This document shows, piece by piece, positions 32,627 through 44,574 of a DNA stretch of 64,000 bases (position 1 is its first letter; each line of letters begins with the position of its first letter). The position numbers were made by a program, and so were the translations under genes. Below the pieces are notes generated by a model. The model was not told the origin of the DNA. It ran no database searches and worked only from the letters and a program-made list of their open reading frames with translations. This DNA comes from Laburnicola sp. R22_1 (lineage: Eukaryota > Ascomycota > Dothideomycetes > Pleosporales > Didymosphaeriaceae): positions 806,001-870,000 of the forward strand of contig JACONQ010000018.1 of assembly GCA_014281115.1 (NCBI GenBank), in the 5' to 3' direction.

Positions 32627-34490
32627 ACGTAGTTCACTAGCAAGTAACCCACACTAGTAAGCGCGCTACCTTTGCTAAGACCCCACTATCACTAATAATA
32701 CCATTATAATACAACCACCTACTATGTCTTCTAAGCCATCTAATAAAGCTCGGTTACTTATTGCTATTAGAGCTATTAAACAAGATCCAAATCTTATAAA
32801 ATAAGCAGCAGTAGGGCTATATAACGTTAATCGCAGAACGCTTAATTAAAGACGCAATAGAACAACTGCACAACGCGATAACTCACCTAAATTAAAGAAT
32901 TTTACTCTCCTTAAGGAGCAGGCGCTTGTTAATTGTATAATCGAGCTGGACATGCGTGGATTCCCTCCTACGAAGCTTATGACCCGCACAATAGCTGATT
33001 TACTACGTTTATAGAGAGAAAAGCCACCTATTAGTATTAACTAGACAGATAGGTTTATTAAGCGCAGACGTGAAGTTAAAACGCGTTAGTCTTAGTTATA
33101 TAACAACTAGAGGGTATAACAGAAAGATCCTAAGGTTATAAACGCGTGGTTTAAGCTTGTAGAGGGTATTAAAGTTAAGTACGGCATTACAGATAAGGAC
33201 ACCTACAACTTTAATAAATCAGGCTTCCTAATAGGGGTTATAGGGTCTTAGCTTGTGGTCACAGCATTAGAGAGGCGTGCGAAACCCAAATTAATACAGC
33301 CAGGCGACCGCTAGTAGATTACAGTGATCTAGGGTATCTGCGCTGCTAGATAGGCAATCCCTCTCTTTATTATCTACGCCGGCAAGCGTCACATCTCTAC
33401 CTGGTACGAAGACGCGTTAATTCCTGGCAATTGGGTAATCGCTGTTAGCGAGAACAGCTAGACAAACAACAAGCTTAGTATTGCGTAGTTAAAACACTTT
33501 AACGCGCATACAAAGGGGCGCGCTAAAGGAACCTATTAGCTGCTAGTTATTAACAGCTATAAGAGCTATAACTTAATTAAGTTCTAGAATTACTATAAGA
33601 AATATAAGATTATTACTCTCTATATGCCGCTACATTCGTCACACCTGCTGCAGCTGTTAGATGTGGGCTGTTTCTCTCCGCTAAAGAAGGCATATAGTGC
33701 TAAGATCTTAGGCTTAGCGCGTTAGCTAATAATCTATATTATAAAGATTAAGTTCCTCCTAGCCTTTAAAACCGCGTTTTTGAAGGTTTTCTCTGCAGAG
33801 ACAATTAAGGGTGGTTTTCGCGGTGCTGGGCTAGTTCCATTAAATCTAGAGAAGGTGTTGCAGCATATTAACATCCGCATCCGTACACCTAGTCTGCCCA
33901 TTAAAGAGCCTATTACCTAGGAGTCTAAAACACCAAGTAACCTACGCGAATTTAAGGCGCAATCAACACTAGTTTACAAGAGAATTAGAGATTACTTTAA
34001 TTTATTACTAACTTTAACTATGCAGGTGCTTAAGAAGCTTAAAAAAGGCGCTCTAAGTGTAATATATAGTTAGGTACTAGTGTTAGATAAAATTGCAGGC
34101 CTTTGCAAGACAATTAAGGAGACTACAAGACGAAAATTACGTAAAAGAAGGTATATCTAGTATTAGGTATCACTTACAGTAGTAGAGAGATCTTAGCTAG
34201 CCACTTCTAAGAATGCTAGTGGATAGAAGAAGGATAAATAGTCGTTAGATACTAGTTGCGCTATAATAGGGCCATTAACTTAACAGCGTTGTGGTATCTA
34301 TAGGCAACCTAGACATAATGCGCAAACCTGCTAGGGAGTTAAAGAGGAAGAATCTAAATTAGATGCATTAACTTAGTATATATTTTTAAGTAGTATTGCG
34401 ACGCAGTCTAATAATAAATAAAATGGTTTAGTGGGGTCTTGGCAAAGGTGGCGCGCTTACTAGTGTGGGTTACTCGCTAGTAAACCACGT
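32627..34490 (+). mobile_element. Fot1/pogo DNA transposon, complete ends
   Basis: 1,864 bp, the usual Fot1 length. Inverted termini of about 60 bp (ACGTAGTTCACTAG at left; CTAGTAAACCACGT at right; then AGTAACCCACACTAGTAAGC and partner) are flanked by TA on both sides. Contains one transposase pseudogene. RIP is present but milder than in the Gypsy copies. Confidence 0.88.
32730..34425 (+). pseudogene. Fot1/pogo (Tigger-like) transposase with RIP stops
   Basis: Order of blocks: N-terminal CENP-B-type HTH region (KARLLIAIRAIKQD-like, about 32,750), second HTH (LNCIIELDMRGFPPTKL-like, about 32,930), catalytic core with YNFNKSGFLIG (first Asp changed to Asn), LIINSYKSY-like (second Asp to Asn, about 33,550), and LLQLLDVGCFSPLKKAYS (third Asp retained, about 33,650). 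About a dozen TAG codons replace expected Trp or Gln. Two of three catalytic residues are lost, so the protein is dead. Confidence 0.85.
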
Positions 34491-34531
34491 TAGTAGATTT
34501 ATAAAATTTGTAGTTTATAGTAGCTATATAC

Positions 34532-34672
34532 TTTTTTTATAATTATATTACCTTTTTTTACGCTCTTTTTAATTACTAAGCAGGGGGCTATGCTTTTTTT
34601 ATTATATTATTTAAGATAAAAGCCTTTGTCGTTACATTTCTAGGTAGTTAATTTAATAACACACATAGCTTT
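34532..34672 (-). repeat. M terminal repeat (reverse)
   Basis: ACCTTTTTTTACGCTC, AAGCAGGGGGCTATGC, AAAGCCTTTGTCG, ending AATTTAATAACACACA. Confidence 0.6.
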
Positions 34673-35033
34673 CCTTTATAGTATTATACTCTATACTAAA
34701 AGGTCTGCAATATTTCTCTTCCTAATATTTAACAACACATAGTAGCTATAATAAGGATTGCTTTAGTGTATTTTTTAGGTAATTCTTATAATTGGGGTCT
34801 GACTGTAAGCGCCACTGACGTAAGGCAGCCGACGATCACATTCTGATATTCCTCCGCATTCTCAATAATGTCGGCCACCGAGCGTACTGTGATAAAGTAA
34901 CAACGCGGGGATGGTGGAGTACCTGACTCGTAGTACTATGGTAGCAAGGACGGACCTTTGGAATCATTCCCCTCCCCGTTTACAGACCACGTGCGCCTAA
35001 CAAGGGCCAGTTCCACTAGCCGTGTCCGTCATA

Positions 35034-35490
35034 TTAACTGCTGCTATCTGCGGCCAAAATGCTTACGAAAACTTGATCGCGTGCACTGCCGCCAATAGCG
35101 CGTGTCTCTCGGTCTGAAAGGCCTTCCAATAGCATGGGTGATGGCGCAAAATCTTCGTATCTGGTGTTCGGCGGCGACTGAAACAGTAAAAGACTGAATA
35201 TCATCTGCTGTTGGCGAGTCACGCCATGACATGTGATAGATAGCTCATTCCGCTGCATGTATTTCGCCGTTGGACCCTGGGAGCCAAACCCCAGTCCTCG
35301 GTACACGCGCTTGTTGTTCAGATGGTCTTTGATGGAAGGGAGAAGCGGTGGCGGATGGAGCAGTTCCTGCTACTAAAGCATTACTAGTATAGAGGTATGG
35401 CAACCTCCTATATATACAACAAGTACGGTTCTGTCTTGGCCTTGTGGTGTTGGTAGGCCCTCTTTCACTTTCATCGATTGTCGGTACGAG
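35034..35490 (-). pseudogene. possible broken coding sequence, family unknown
   Basis: The minus strand reads as one protein-like frame from about 35,490 (MKVKEGLPTPQGQDRTVLVV) to a stop at 35,034, broken only by two adjacent TAG codons near 35,375. These could be CAG after RIP or part of an unspliced intron (GTATAT donor near 35,415, TTTAG acceptor near 35,376). The last 90 residues (35,034-35,306) are uninterrupted. I do not recognise a domain. Confidence 0.35.
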
Positions 35491-36418
35491 CAGCAGCTCA
35501 TGCTGGTCCTTCTCTTCCACACAAGACATTACGAAAGGACAAAGAAGGCTCATCCCGTAGAAACTCGCCATACCTATGGATCGTGGAGCATATGTAGTCA
35601 GGGACCACAGATCCGAGCCCTGCATCCGCTAAGGAGCGACTCAACGGTGAGGTCGCGGTGCAGTGTGTACCGTCCAGCGGCATCCTACAAGGTCGCCTCT
35701 CGGTAATCATGAGACCCCGTCTTCCAAAACAACCCAAACAATGCTTTTTTGGGATCACCATGAAATTGAACCTTCATGGCTTGTGAAGATGGCAACTGCC
35801 CGCTATCTTTGTGTCATCTTGTTCGTGACACGTTCTGAGTCCCTTGGGACGTATGCCTCTCATTGCTTCGAAACACGACGGCCCGCGGGATAATACAGGC
35901 ATCACTGCAGCAAACTAATGGAAGAGGCGCGCTGCACCATGACGTAAACGCATGCCATATACTGCGCCAAGTCATATTGCTGCACAAGTGGTGTGAGCCA
36001 GCAACGCTTCGCACCGCCTAGTGCCCAGTTGTGTACTGATCACGGCTTTGATATTGTTATGACGATCGCTGCGTTTGAATCAAAGCTGGACGTAAAGAGC
36101 GTGCATTTTCGCGGACTTGGCAGCTGTTATAGCGGGGATTGATTACAATGCTGATCTGGGCGCCTAGAAGCGGGGTGAGGGACATGTGGAGTGTTTTGGT
36201 TCAGATGAAGTTAGCAGCGACTGAGCATGTCAGTTTCTGGTTCGCAGCATGCGACTATCTGTGAGTTTGAGGCGACCTTTCGTACATAGAGGTGCGGCTG
36301 GCTCGGCACGTAGAGTTGCACGGCTGGGTATTGTCTGGCCTGCACTAGGAAGGCAACACCCTTTGAGTAACCATCTCCTCTTACGGATACGCAGTAGGTA
36401 TTTTGCACAGAGCTGGTA

Positions 36419-36506
36419 CACAGAAAAAAAAAGGTTATAGCTAGATTTTCTTTCACCATAGTATAGTTGCGGAATGCAGCTTTATTCACCAAAAAAAGTA
36501 GGTATT
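36419..36506 (+). repeat. 90-bp dispersed repeat, copy 2
   Basis: Counterpart of 9,340-9,428. Differences are mostly C/T and G/A, as expected after RIP. Confidence 0.6.
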
Positions 36507-37148
36507 GCCGGGTACGGAAACGAGCATAGAGGAGATAACCTATGGTATTGCATTCGATATATGCAGTCAATTATGACCATTTAGCTCGTCATCTGCCCGC
36601 TCTACGACCGGAGGACGGACCACTTGAAGAGCCAGCTAGAGGCAAGCGGGAGAGTATGTAAAGAGAAATTATGGTATCAAATTGAAAGATAAAGCGACTG
36701 TCGCTGCCCACACGTCCAGCACTTGGGTGTTGTGGCGAGAAACGAAAGATAGGTTGAGAAACGCCAGTGCAGGCCCCCTTTCGAGGCATGCAACGTGTTA
36801 CCATCATGCATTGTCGTTCCCCATGCAAATCCAATGTCGTGCTCATTTTGTACCCCATGGTGTGATGGGCCTCTTTGGATTCAACGCCGATGATGCGTAC
36901 AGTCAGCGTGAGAGACGAGAAATAAAGAGTAAACTGCAAAATGCGGAAGCCAGCTTTGGCTGCGGAATGCTGCCGGTAACGGGGGCTGCATGGTGATATA
37001 GAACGCCGATGATGCTTCTCCAAGGGATATTGAGGCCGTGGGTGTGTGTACGTGAGATGAAATTGTGCAGAAAATTTGGCCGTGTTCGTTCATTTCAGCC
37101 TTTTGCTTGCCTGGATGGGCGCGAACGGCATTGGGTTTGGTCGGCCAG

Positions 37149-38175
37149 TCATCGCCCGCCGACGGATGTGACTCGTCCAGGCGAGATGTCCCCACGGCGG
37201 CGAGCTTCTTCGCGGATAAGCTTGTCAACATGGGAGGCCGCATCGTTGGTCGACCCGCGGGCGGTGAGATAGCCATCGCCTTCTAGTTCCATGGGAGTAA
37301 CAGGCCCTGGGCTGGCAAGAGGAGTGAGCTTGGGGCTCGATGGCTTCGCAGAAATTCGTGCCTGGCGAGCTGCGTTGACCATGAGTTGTTGCTGGTAGTG
37401 GTACATCTGTCGTTGGACTTCGGAGTGCTGTATTTGGTGGGCACGGGGCGATGGTGCGGGTTGAGGAGAACTAGGAGTAGTGGTGGACGGCGTCGCTGCG
37501 GGGCTGGACCCTTGAGAGGATGCAAAGTTGGCCGGGTGAAAGCGCGGCAGCGACGGCAATCGCAGGCTCGCAGCGGCGCCTGATGAGGGTTGACGGATGT
37601 GAGACATGGGTGGCCGACGTCGCGTCTGTGATGGGATGGAGAGAGAGTCCAACCTGGGGGAGAGAGGCGAGCTTGGCATGTTGCGGTCGGACCGAGGGGA
37701 CATGTAGAGCGGTGGTCGAGTAGCGGAGTAGGTAGGTAGTGGTAGACGGTGAATGCGAGGCGGGCTCAATATGAGGTGCGACGGCAAGTGGGTAGCCTGT
37801 GCGGCGCACTTGAAAATAGCGTCCGCAGCGACTGTGACAATAATGCTTGCTGTGAATTGGTCAAGTGCCAGTGTAGGCGCGCCGCGACACTAATATACTG
37901 CCAGCGGGAGAGGACCCTGGAATGCTTGGGATCGGAAAGACGGCGCCGGGGCGCAGGGCGACTGAAGGGCCAGCAAGACTGTCGATCTTCCGCTGTTGAT
38001 CCGGTGCAGAGGGCTGCGTGGACGCCGTCTTAGCTGTGTATGGGTTGGGAGTAGTGGTAGAGCCGTACCTGGGAAGGGAGATGTCTGAGGCTATCGAGGG
38101 CTGCGGCGGGTAAGCTTGGAACTTGGCGGGGCACGTGAGCGCCGGAATTGCGGCTTCACGATGCAGGTGCGTCAT
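37149..38175 (-). CDS. Pro/Ser-rich protein of unknown function, exon structure uncertain
   Basis: A 3' exon from about 37,787 to the stop at 37,149 encodes a Pro/Ser/Arg-rich, probably disordered protein with QRQMYHYQQQLMVNAARQAR, SPGPVTPMELEGDGYL and a charged tail (HVDKLIREEARRRGDISPGR). This ordered pattern with conserved-looking motifs suggests a real gene. A 5' exon candidate, 37,920-38,175 (ATG at 38,175; MTHLHREAAIP), is compositionally similar, but I could not fix a splice that joins the frames. The AT-rich island starts only about 33 bp upstream of that ATG. The promoter or a first exon may therefore have been lost or displaced. Confidence 0.5.
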
Positions 38176-38355
38176 GGCTTTGGTGGATCGCTTGGCTCTC
38201 CTCACCCCCCTAAAACTTAACTAAAATTAAGTTTAATAGCTAATTTAATAGCTTCCTATATAGTTAATTTTACTACTATAAAATATTTATTATATACTTT
38301 TATTATTAATAGAAATAGTAGCTTTACTAAATTTTATATAGATATATATATAAGG

Positions 38356-38425
38356 TTGGTTTGCTAAACGCCTTTTTTAACCTTTTTTAGTTTAAGGTTA
38401 AAGTAAATTAAGATAGAAGGTTATA
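38356..38425 (+). repeat. terminal repeat of element E (second copy, left)
   Basis: GGTTGGTTTGCTAAACGCC through GATAGAAGGTTATATA. The inverted partner may be 51,211-51,289. A small reverse-orientation D fragment follows at about 38,440-38,480. Confidence 0.5.
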
Positions 38426-39779
38426 TATACTATATATAACACTAAGTTTAAGTGCCTTCTATTTTACTCCTCTCTGATAATTAATTAAGGGAGCTAAAGA
38501 CTCTAAAGATATACTAATAATAGAGATTAGCAGCTTATTTAGTAGTAACTATCTTATAGTAGAGTATAGAAAAGGCATGCTTAGATAGGTAGTAATAAGA
38601 TACTATTATATTATTATACCCTTTCTTATTCTTAGGAAATAATTTAAAATTAATTAAGACATCTTGCTAGACATTTTTAGAAATAGAAAGTAGGTATAAT
38701 AAGTCTAGCTTTTTATCTAGTAGGGACTTACTCTACTAGTAGTTTTTATAATTAGAGATATACCTATTAATATTAGCATTTATATCCTTTTAGTAATATA
38801 ACTAGTATAAAAGCTAAAGAGTTTTTTATAGACCTAAATAAGCAGTAACCTAATAAGTATATATTATTAAAATTAGATATATCTAGAGAAACTCTATAAA
38901 GGGAACTACTAGGCAGTCTTTATAAAGAAGTAACTTTAAAAAAGTAAGGGCAAAACCTAGTAATTCTAAATTAGTAGCTTCTTAGAGCAATATAAGCACT
39001 TTGTATATTTAATTAGTATATAGTAGGCAAGTAATAAGTATATAAGAATAGGCTTTTTAGGGCTTATATTAACTTTTTATTTTTTTTACTCTATAATTAT
39101 AATAGCTATAAAGGCTACTTTAGTAGTATTTAGTAGTTATAGGAGAAAAAACTAAGTGCAAGCCTCTTAATTTTTTTTCTATAACTTTAGCTTATTCTAT
39201 TTTCTAGATAGTATATTAGCTATAATATTTGCAGTGTCTAGTTAGTATACAATTTAATAATAGTATTTAGATAGCTTTTTAGACTAATAGGCTTACTATA
39301 AAGAGAGCTTATGTTTAGTGCTAAAGTATTTAAGGGCCTAATAATTAGTAATAATATTAAAGAGCTTAGTAGTTTAGAGACTAATTAGTTATACTCTTTA
39401 TTCTAAAGGGCCCTATATAACTACTAATATTTTTTTATTATAAATATTATAATTTAACTTAGTAGGCTTTAATAATTTAGAGTACTATATAACTAAGCGC
39501 TAGATATTATTAGATTATAGTTAACTAAGAGGGCTTATATTAATACTATTACTAGAGTTAGTTTCTATATAGGTAATCTAAAATAAGAAGTACTGTAAAA
39601 CTAGAATGTCGCTAGCTATAAGTTGCTTAGTAGCTTTAAAGGCGGCACATTTCTAGTCTTTAAAAATATAAAAGGCACTATTTTTTAGTAGCTTAATTAG
39701 GAGGCAAATAGCCTACCTATAATAAGAAAGAAAAAAGTAGTAGTAGTTATAAAAGCCTACAAAGCTCTATAATATCTTA

Positions 39780-40560
39780 TATATTATAGACTCTTTTTAT
39801 TCCTAAACTATAGCAGTCTTTCTAAAGTCTTTATAGATTTCTTTAGTGCTAATAATATATTCTAAGAACTTAGTTTCTATTATAATAAATTTGTATTTCT
39901 TAAGATTAGCTTAGAGATTAGTATCCCTTAAGTAGAGTAGAATTTTATAAATATATTCTTTATATTCTAAAAGATTCTTAGAAAAGATAAGAATATTGTT
40001 AATATATATAGTATAGAAGTTATCTAGATAATTACCTAAAATACTATTAATAAACTATTAAAAGGTAGTAGGACTGTTATAGAAACTAAAGAGTAAGACC
40101 GTATACTTATAGTTTCTATACTAGATTTAAAAAGTAGTTAGCGCTTTAGTTTCTAAAGTAAGCTAGATTTAATAGAATACTTAGTAAATATTAAGCTTAG
40201 TAAAAAGTCTTACTCTAGAGAGGCATATAAGTATTTCCTTAATATGTAGAATTACTATAATATTCTTTCTAGTAATAGTATTAAGCTAGTAATAATTAAT
40301 ATAAAAGTACTAATCTTAATTTAGCTTTTAGTAAATAATATTAGTAAAGCAAAGCTAGTATTGCTAGGGATAATAAACCTATACTTAATATAGTTATTAA
40401 TATAGGCTTTAAGAAGTTTAAGATACTTTAAAGATATACTATATAAAGGCAAGATAGTAAGCATAGATAGGTCTTTAGTAAGGTTAATATAGTAATTAAC
40501 ACCTTTTTAGTAAGATAAAAGGGTGTTAGAATCTAATTTAAAAAAAAAGGCAGGCTTCGC
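39780..40560 (-). pseudogene. Gypsy reverse transcriptase remnant
   Basis: Minus-strand translation near 39,960-40,020 gives YINNILIFSKNLLEYKEYI, the RT catalytic YxDD box with both Asp changed to Asn (GAT/GAC to AAT/AAC). This is followed by NLKKYKFIIIETKFLEYIIS, matching the conserved Gypsy thumb. Upstream palm sequence is recognisable to about 40,560. Stops are frequent. Confidence 0.8.
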
Positions 40561-40704
40561 TCTAGTGTATCCTAGCTACGAGAGTGCTTATTCTATTTTA
40601 GCAAGTAGGTTAACTTAGGGCTTATTTTCTAGGCTATACATCTTACTTTTATAGTTTTTAATAAGTTTAGCTAGCTTATAAAGGCTAGTATAACTAATAA
40701 TTAT

Positions 40705-41870
40705 TAAAGATCTTTATCGTGTAGAGATTCTAACCAAGGTCGAGTCCGCACTATACATAGAGAGAAGTAAAACAAGAGGCACTATAACCTAGTACCTAGC
40801 ACATAGTAGTAGTAACAAAATATATACAAAATAACAATAATTTTGTTGTTAGCGTTCTGCACGACAGTATTGTTAATAGCAGTTAATAGATAGTCTGCTA
40901 TCTAGTATAACTAAGTCACATATTATTTCTTAACTAGTAGACTATTAGAGAGCCGTAGTAGAGCTACGTAGAGTTATAACTATGGTTTGCTATACACATA
41001 TTATATAAGTCTGCCTCTTACAATATTTGCAATATCTAAAAATTCTTCCTCTTTAATATATATAACACTAAGTCTTTTAAATCTAACTCTTTAATATATG
41101 CGGCAAGCCAGCTTTCTAGCGTCCTAAGATTAAGTTGTCTAATACTCGTGGTTAGACGGCTGCTAGAGAATTTAAAACTAGCATAGACAACTAGCTGGGC
41201 AATATTAGCTATCTAGCCTACCTGCTATAAGATATAGTTAAGACAGGCCTGCTAAAGGACTAGATTAATCATACTATCCTAGAGGTTATAACTAACAATA
41301 TATTTAGGCCATATACCATCTTTATGCGACTCTAGATCCTTAAGTGCGAGGCCATCCTTTTGTACAGAGGCCTAAGCAATAATGCAGCAATATTTATATA
41401 ATAATAATAGCTTCTTACTATTACGTTATTAGCAAGGCTAAAGGACAGACTAAGACATAGTAGTAGACAACTATTAGAGGAGGACAGGGTGTTCCTTATA
41501 CGTTGCTAGAGCGCGCGCGCGTAGCTATGGCAGGAGAAACTCCTAGCAATAGTTAAGATCTTGCGGACGCATAAGGACAACAAAGAGTAAGGATAGCAGC
41601 GTAATAAGGGTAAGGGTAAGCGGCGACAGAGGGAGCACAGAGGAGATAGGTGGCGGCGAGGTCCTAGGGGGCAGTATATGGCTCGCTAGTTGCAAGGAGA
41701 GATCTACTATAGAAGAGTAATAAAATAGTTAGGTTAGTTGCTATTATAATTATTGTCGTTATTATTATAGTAAAAAATCTTATTAAAGAAATTATTAATT
41801 ACGTAACACAGTAGTTAGTTAAACAGCCGGCCCGGAATCACATAACATCACGGATTAATCCCGGGGAAGA
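40705..41870 (-). mobile_element. D-family element, long copy (D1)
   Basis: 1,166 bp flanked by perfect 15-bp repeats ATAACTAATAATTAT (40,690-40,704 and 41,871-41,885). The unoccupied site is seen in Gypsy copy B near 21,396. Fixed end TAAAGATCTTTATCG; other end GCCGGCCCGG...CCGGGGAAGA. Confidence 0.75.
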
Positions 41871-42072
41871 ATAACTAATAATTATATTAGACTTATAGCC
41901 GCTATTTAAAGTAAAGACTATAGTGCTTACTATATTAGTATTAAAGCTAGTAGCGTATAATTATTCCTGCGTTAGCGCCTAAACAAGTTCTAGAAGTTTA
42001 GCTAGATTCTATAGGGCTAGTAGGTCTACTAAATATAATTTATTATTTATCTTTTATAAGTTCTTCTTCTAT

Positions 42073-42403
42073 TAAAGATCTTTATTATGTAAAGATTCTA
42101 ACTAAGGTTAAGTTCGCACTATATACAAAGAGAAGTAAAATAGAAGATACTAAAACCTAGTACCTAGTATATAGTAGTAGTAACAAAATATATATTAAAT
42201 AATAATAGTTTTATTATTAACTTTCTACACGATAGTATTAGTAAAAGCAGTTAATAAATAGTCTACTAGTTGCTATTATAATTATTATTATTGTTATTAC
42301 AGCAAAAAATATTATTAAAGAAATTATTAATTACGTAACACGGTGGTTAGTTAAACAGCCGGCCCGGAATCACGTGACATCACGGATTAACCCCGGAGAA
42401 GAA
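42073..42403 (-). mobile_element. D-family element, internally deleted (D2)
   Basis: 331 bp retaining both D ends but lacking the middle. Flanked by AAGTTCTTCTTCTAT (42,058-42,072) and AAGTTCTCCTTCTAT (42,404-42,418), a 15-bp duplication with one C/T difference. Confidence 0.75.
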
Positions 42404-43927
42404 AAGTTCTCCTTCTATATTAGTAATTTAGTAAGGCGAAAGGGAGGTAATCTAAGTTATTCTAGCTAGAGTAGTTTTAATTAAATAGTTAATTTCTATA
42501 AAAGCTATTTAATTTATAGATTAGTTTCTTTAGTAAAATTATAGTTTTTAGGTTTAGGGCTAGGAGTAATACTTAGATTCTGCTATATAATTCCTAGGGG
42601 CTAGTTTTACTAGTAGATTTTTTAGATAGTAGGGATAAAGTAACTAATAGGCAATTTATTATCTAATAGTTCTTTATTTAAGAAAGGTAGTTCTTTAGTC
42701 TCTACGCTACTATCTTTATTAAAGTTATTTTTATAGCTTAGTTTCTAGTAAGCCTTTAAGTATATTCTATAACTAAGATAGTAGAGTTAGGAATCTAAAT
42801 AGAGATTTCGTTAGAGATGCTCTAGTTAGCTTTTAATAAATAAGATTTTTAGTAAGTATAGTTCTATATTTTAAGTAGGCTATCCTATTAAGTAGCGTTA
42901 TCCTAGTAGAAAGGGTTAGGTAGGGGGAAAGTTTATAGTAGAGTAAGGTTACTAGCAAAGGTTAAATTCTTATTATCTTTTTAATAAAGATAGTAGTTCT
43001 AAGTATTAACTAGATAGTTAGCTTACTTAAAAAATTTCCTACTAATAATAAAATTATAGTCCTCTATATTATAGAAAATAAACTATATAGTAAAGCTATA
43101 TTTATTAATATTAAGCAAGGCTATAAAATAGATATCTACTTTTACACTTCTTTTTCCTATAAGGTTCTTAAGGGGGATTAGTGTCTTTAGGCGAAGGAGT
43201 TTAACTTTAAGCTATTTTTATACTATTTTTATTTACCTTAAAGTAATAAAGTTATAAGTATTAGCACTAATGTCTATTAAGCCTTATAACCTAAAAGCTA
43301 ATTATTAAAATATAATTTATACTAGTATAACTAGCTAGGGGCCTTTAAATAGCTTAGGAATCCTTACTATCTTACTACCTATAGGTAGTAATTTTAGTTT
43401 AGTATTTATATTTTATAATTAAAATTATAGCTTATCTAGATTAATTAGTTTAGTAGCTTATATTTAAAGTCTTATTATCTAATAAATTACTTGCCTTTAA
43501 ATTAGAGTAGTAGGTAATACTAAGTTTATTTAAATTAAAATTATCTACTACCTATATATTTGCTTATATAGCTATTTTTTTAACATAGTTATAGTAGCTT
43601 AAGTACTTATTCCCTATCTTACTATACTAAAAATAAGTGTTATGCTTAATATACTATATTCTATTATAGTTATAAAGGAGTAAGAAGGGAATAGTAGGCC
43701 TAAAGTAAAGTGCTTATTTTTTAGTTACTATATATAAGGGCTTTAATCTAAAGGGTAGTACTTTATAAAAGGTCTATATACACGCCTAAAATAGGTTTAT
43801 TATATTATTATTTTAAAAAGTGTAGCTAGCTGTAGTTATCTAGTAGTTAATTCCTAGGTTGTTAATATTAGAATCTTTTATTTTTCTCTAGAGTATTAAC
43901 TTAAGACTTCTAGTTAACTTAAGTTAT

Positions 43928-44029
43928 TAAAGATCTTCATCGTGTAGAGATTCTAACCAAGATCGAGTCCGCACTATACACAGAGAGGAGTAAAACAGGA
44001 GGCACTAAAACCTAGTATCTAGTACATAG
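43928..44029 (-). mobile_element. D-family element, truncated (D4)
   Basis: 102 bp of the fixed end only, flanked by perfect 17-bp repeats TAGTTAACTTAAGTTAT (43,911-43,927 and 44,030-44,046). Gypsy copy A shows the empty site near 13,060. Its sequence is less RIP-mutated than its surroundings. Confidence 0.75.
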
Positions 44030-44574
44030 TAGTTAACTTAAGTTATAATTTATTCTTTTAAGTATTTAGATCTAGTTTATCCTTCCTAGCTAGACTTTTA
44101 AAAGCCTATAGAAAAATCTAGGCGTCTATTCTATTAGAGAGAAAAAGCTTATAGAACTTTTTACATACCTATTAGGAAGTAAAAGAATTATAATAAGTCT
44201 TTTTTAGAAATTTAAAGAGTAAGTTAGGTCTATAAACCTTTTAGAGGGCTTAATTTATTTTACACTAATTTTATACAGTCTCTTAAGACGCGCCTTTAAA
44301 GTAGCTAACTATAACTTTTATAATATTATCTTAATTTTTTATATAGTTATTACCTTAGTAGTAGTTTATATTAACCTAGATTTTATTATATATCTTCTCT
44401 ACCTAATCTTTAATACTAGAGCTAAATTAACCTTTTTTATAATACTTATTAATATTAGGTAGTTGTGTAAAGCGTTCTAGCTTAAATATACTAAAAGGAG
44501 TAATAAAAGTATATCTACTTTAAAGTATATCTATCTAATTACTATTAGTAAGCTTAGTTTATATATATTTAGGG

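Larger units (their letters stand above)
9631..34805. mobile_element. AT-rich island 1, bounded by inverted CAGTCAGACCCC termini (element X)
   Basis: The left terminus reads (C/T)AGTCAGACCCC then TATTATAAG; the right terminus, reverse-complemented, reads CAGTCAGACCCC then AATTATAAG. Both are flanked outside by TA, the target of Tc1/mariner/pogo transposons. The island therefore appears to be one TIR transposon swollen to 25 kb by nested insertions, or at least to be delimited by two ends of the same family. The left end was split by a D-family insertion at 9,644-9,682, which duplicated the terminal 15 bases. No transposase attributable to X itself can be told apart from the later insertions. 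Confidence 0.6.
34806..37148. other. GC-normal spacer between islands
   Basis: Mostly without supported genes. It holds the possible coding fragment at 35,034-35,490 and the dispersed repeat copy at 36,419-36,506. Other ORFs are short, overlap in several frames and have no recognisable domain. Confidence 0.4.

Noticed and set aside
35034..35490. Sec1/Vps33-like protein suggested by VLVVYIGG
   Set aside because: Only about eight residues resemble that family and the following sequence does not; left as unknown.
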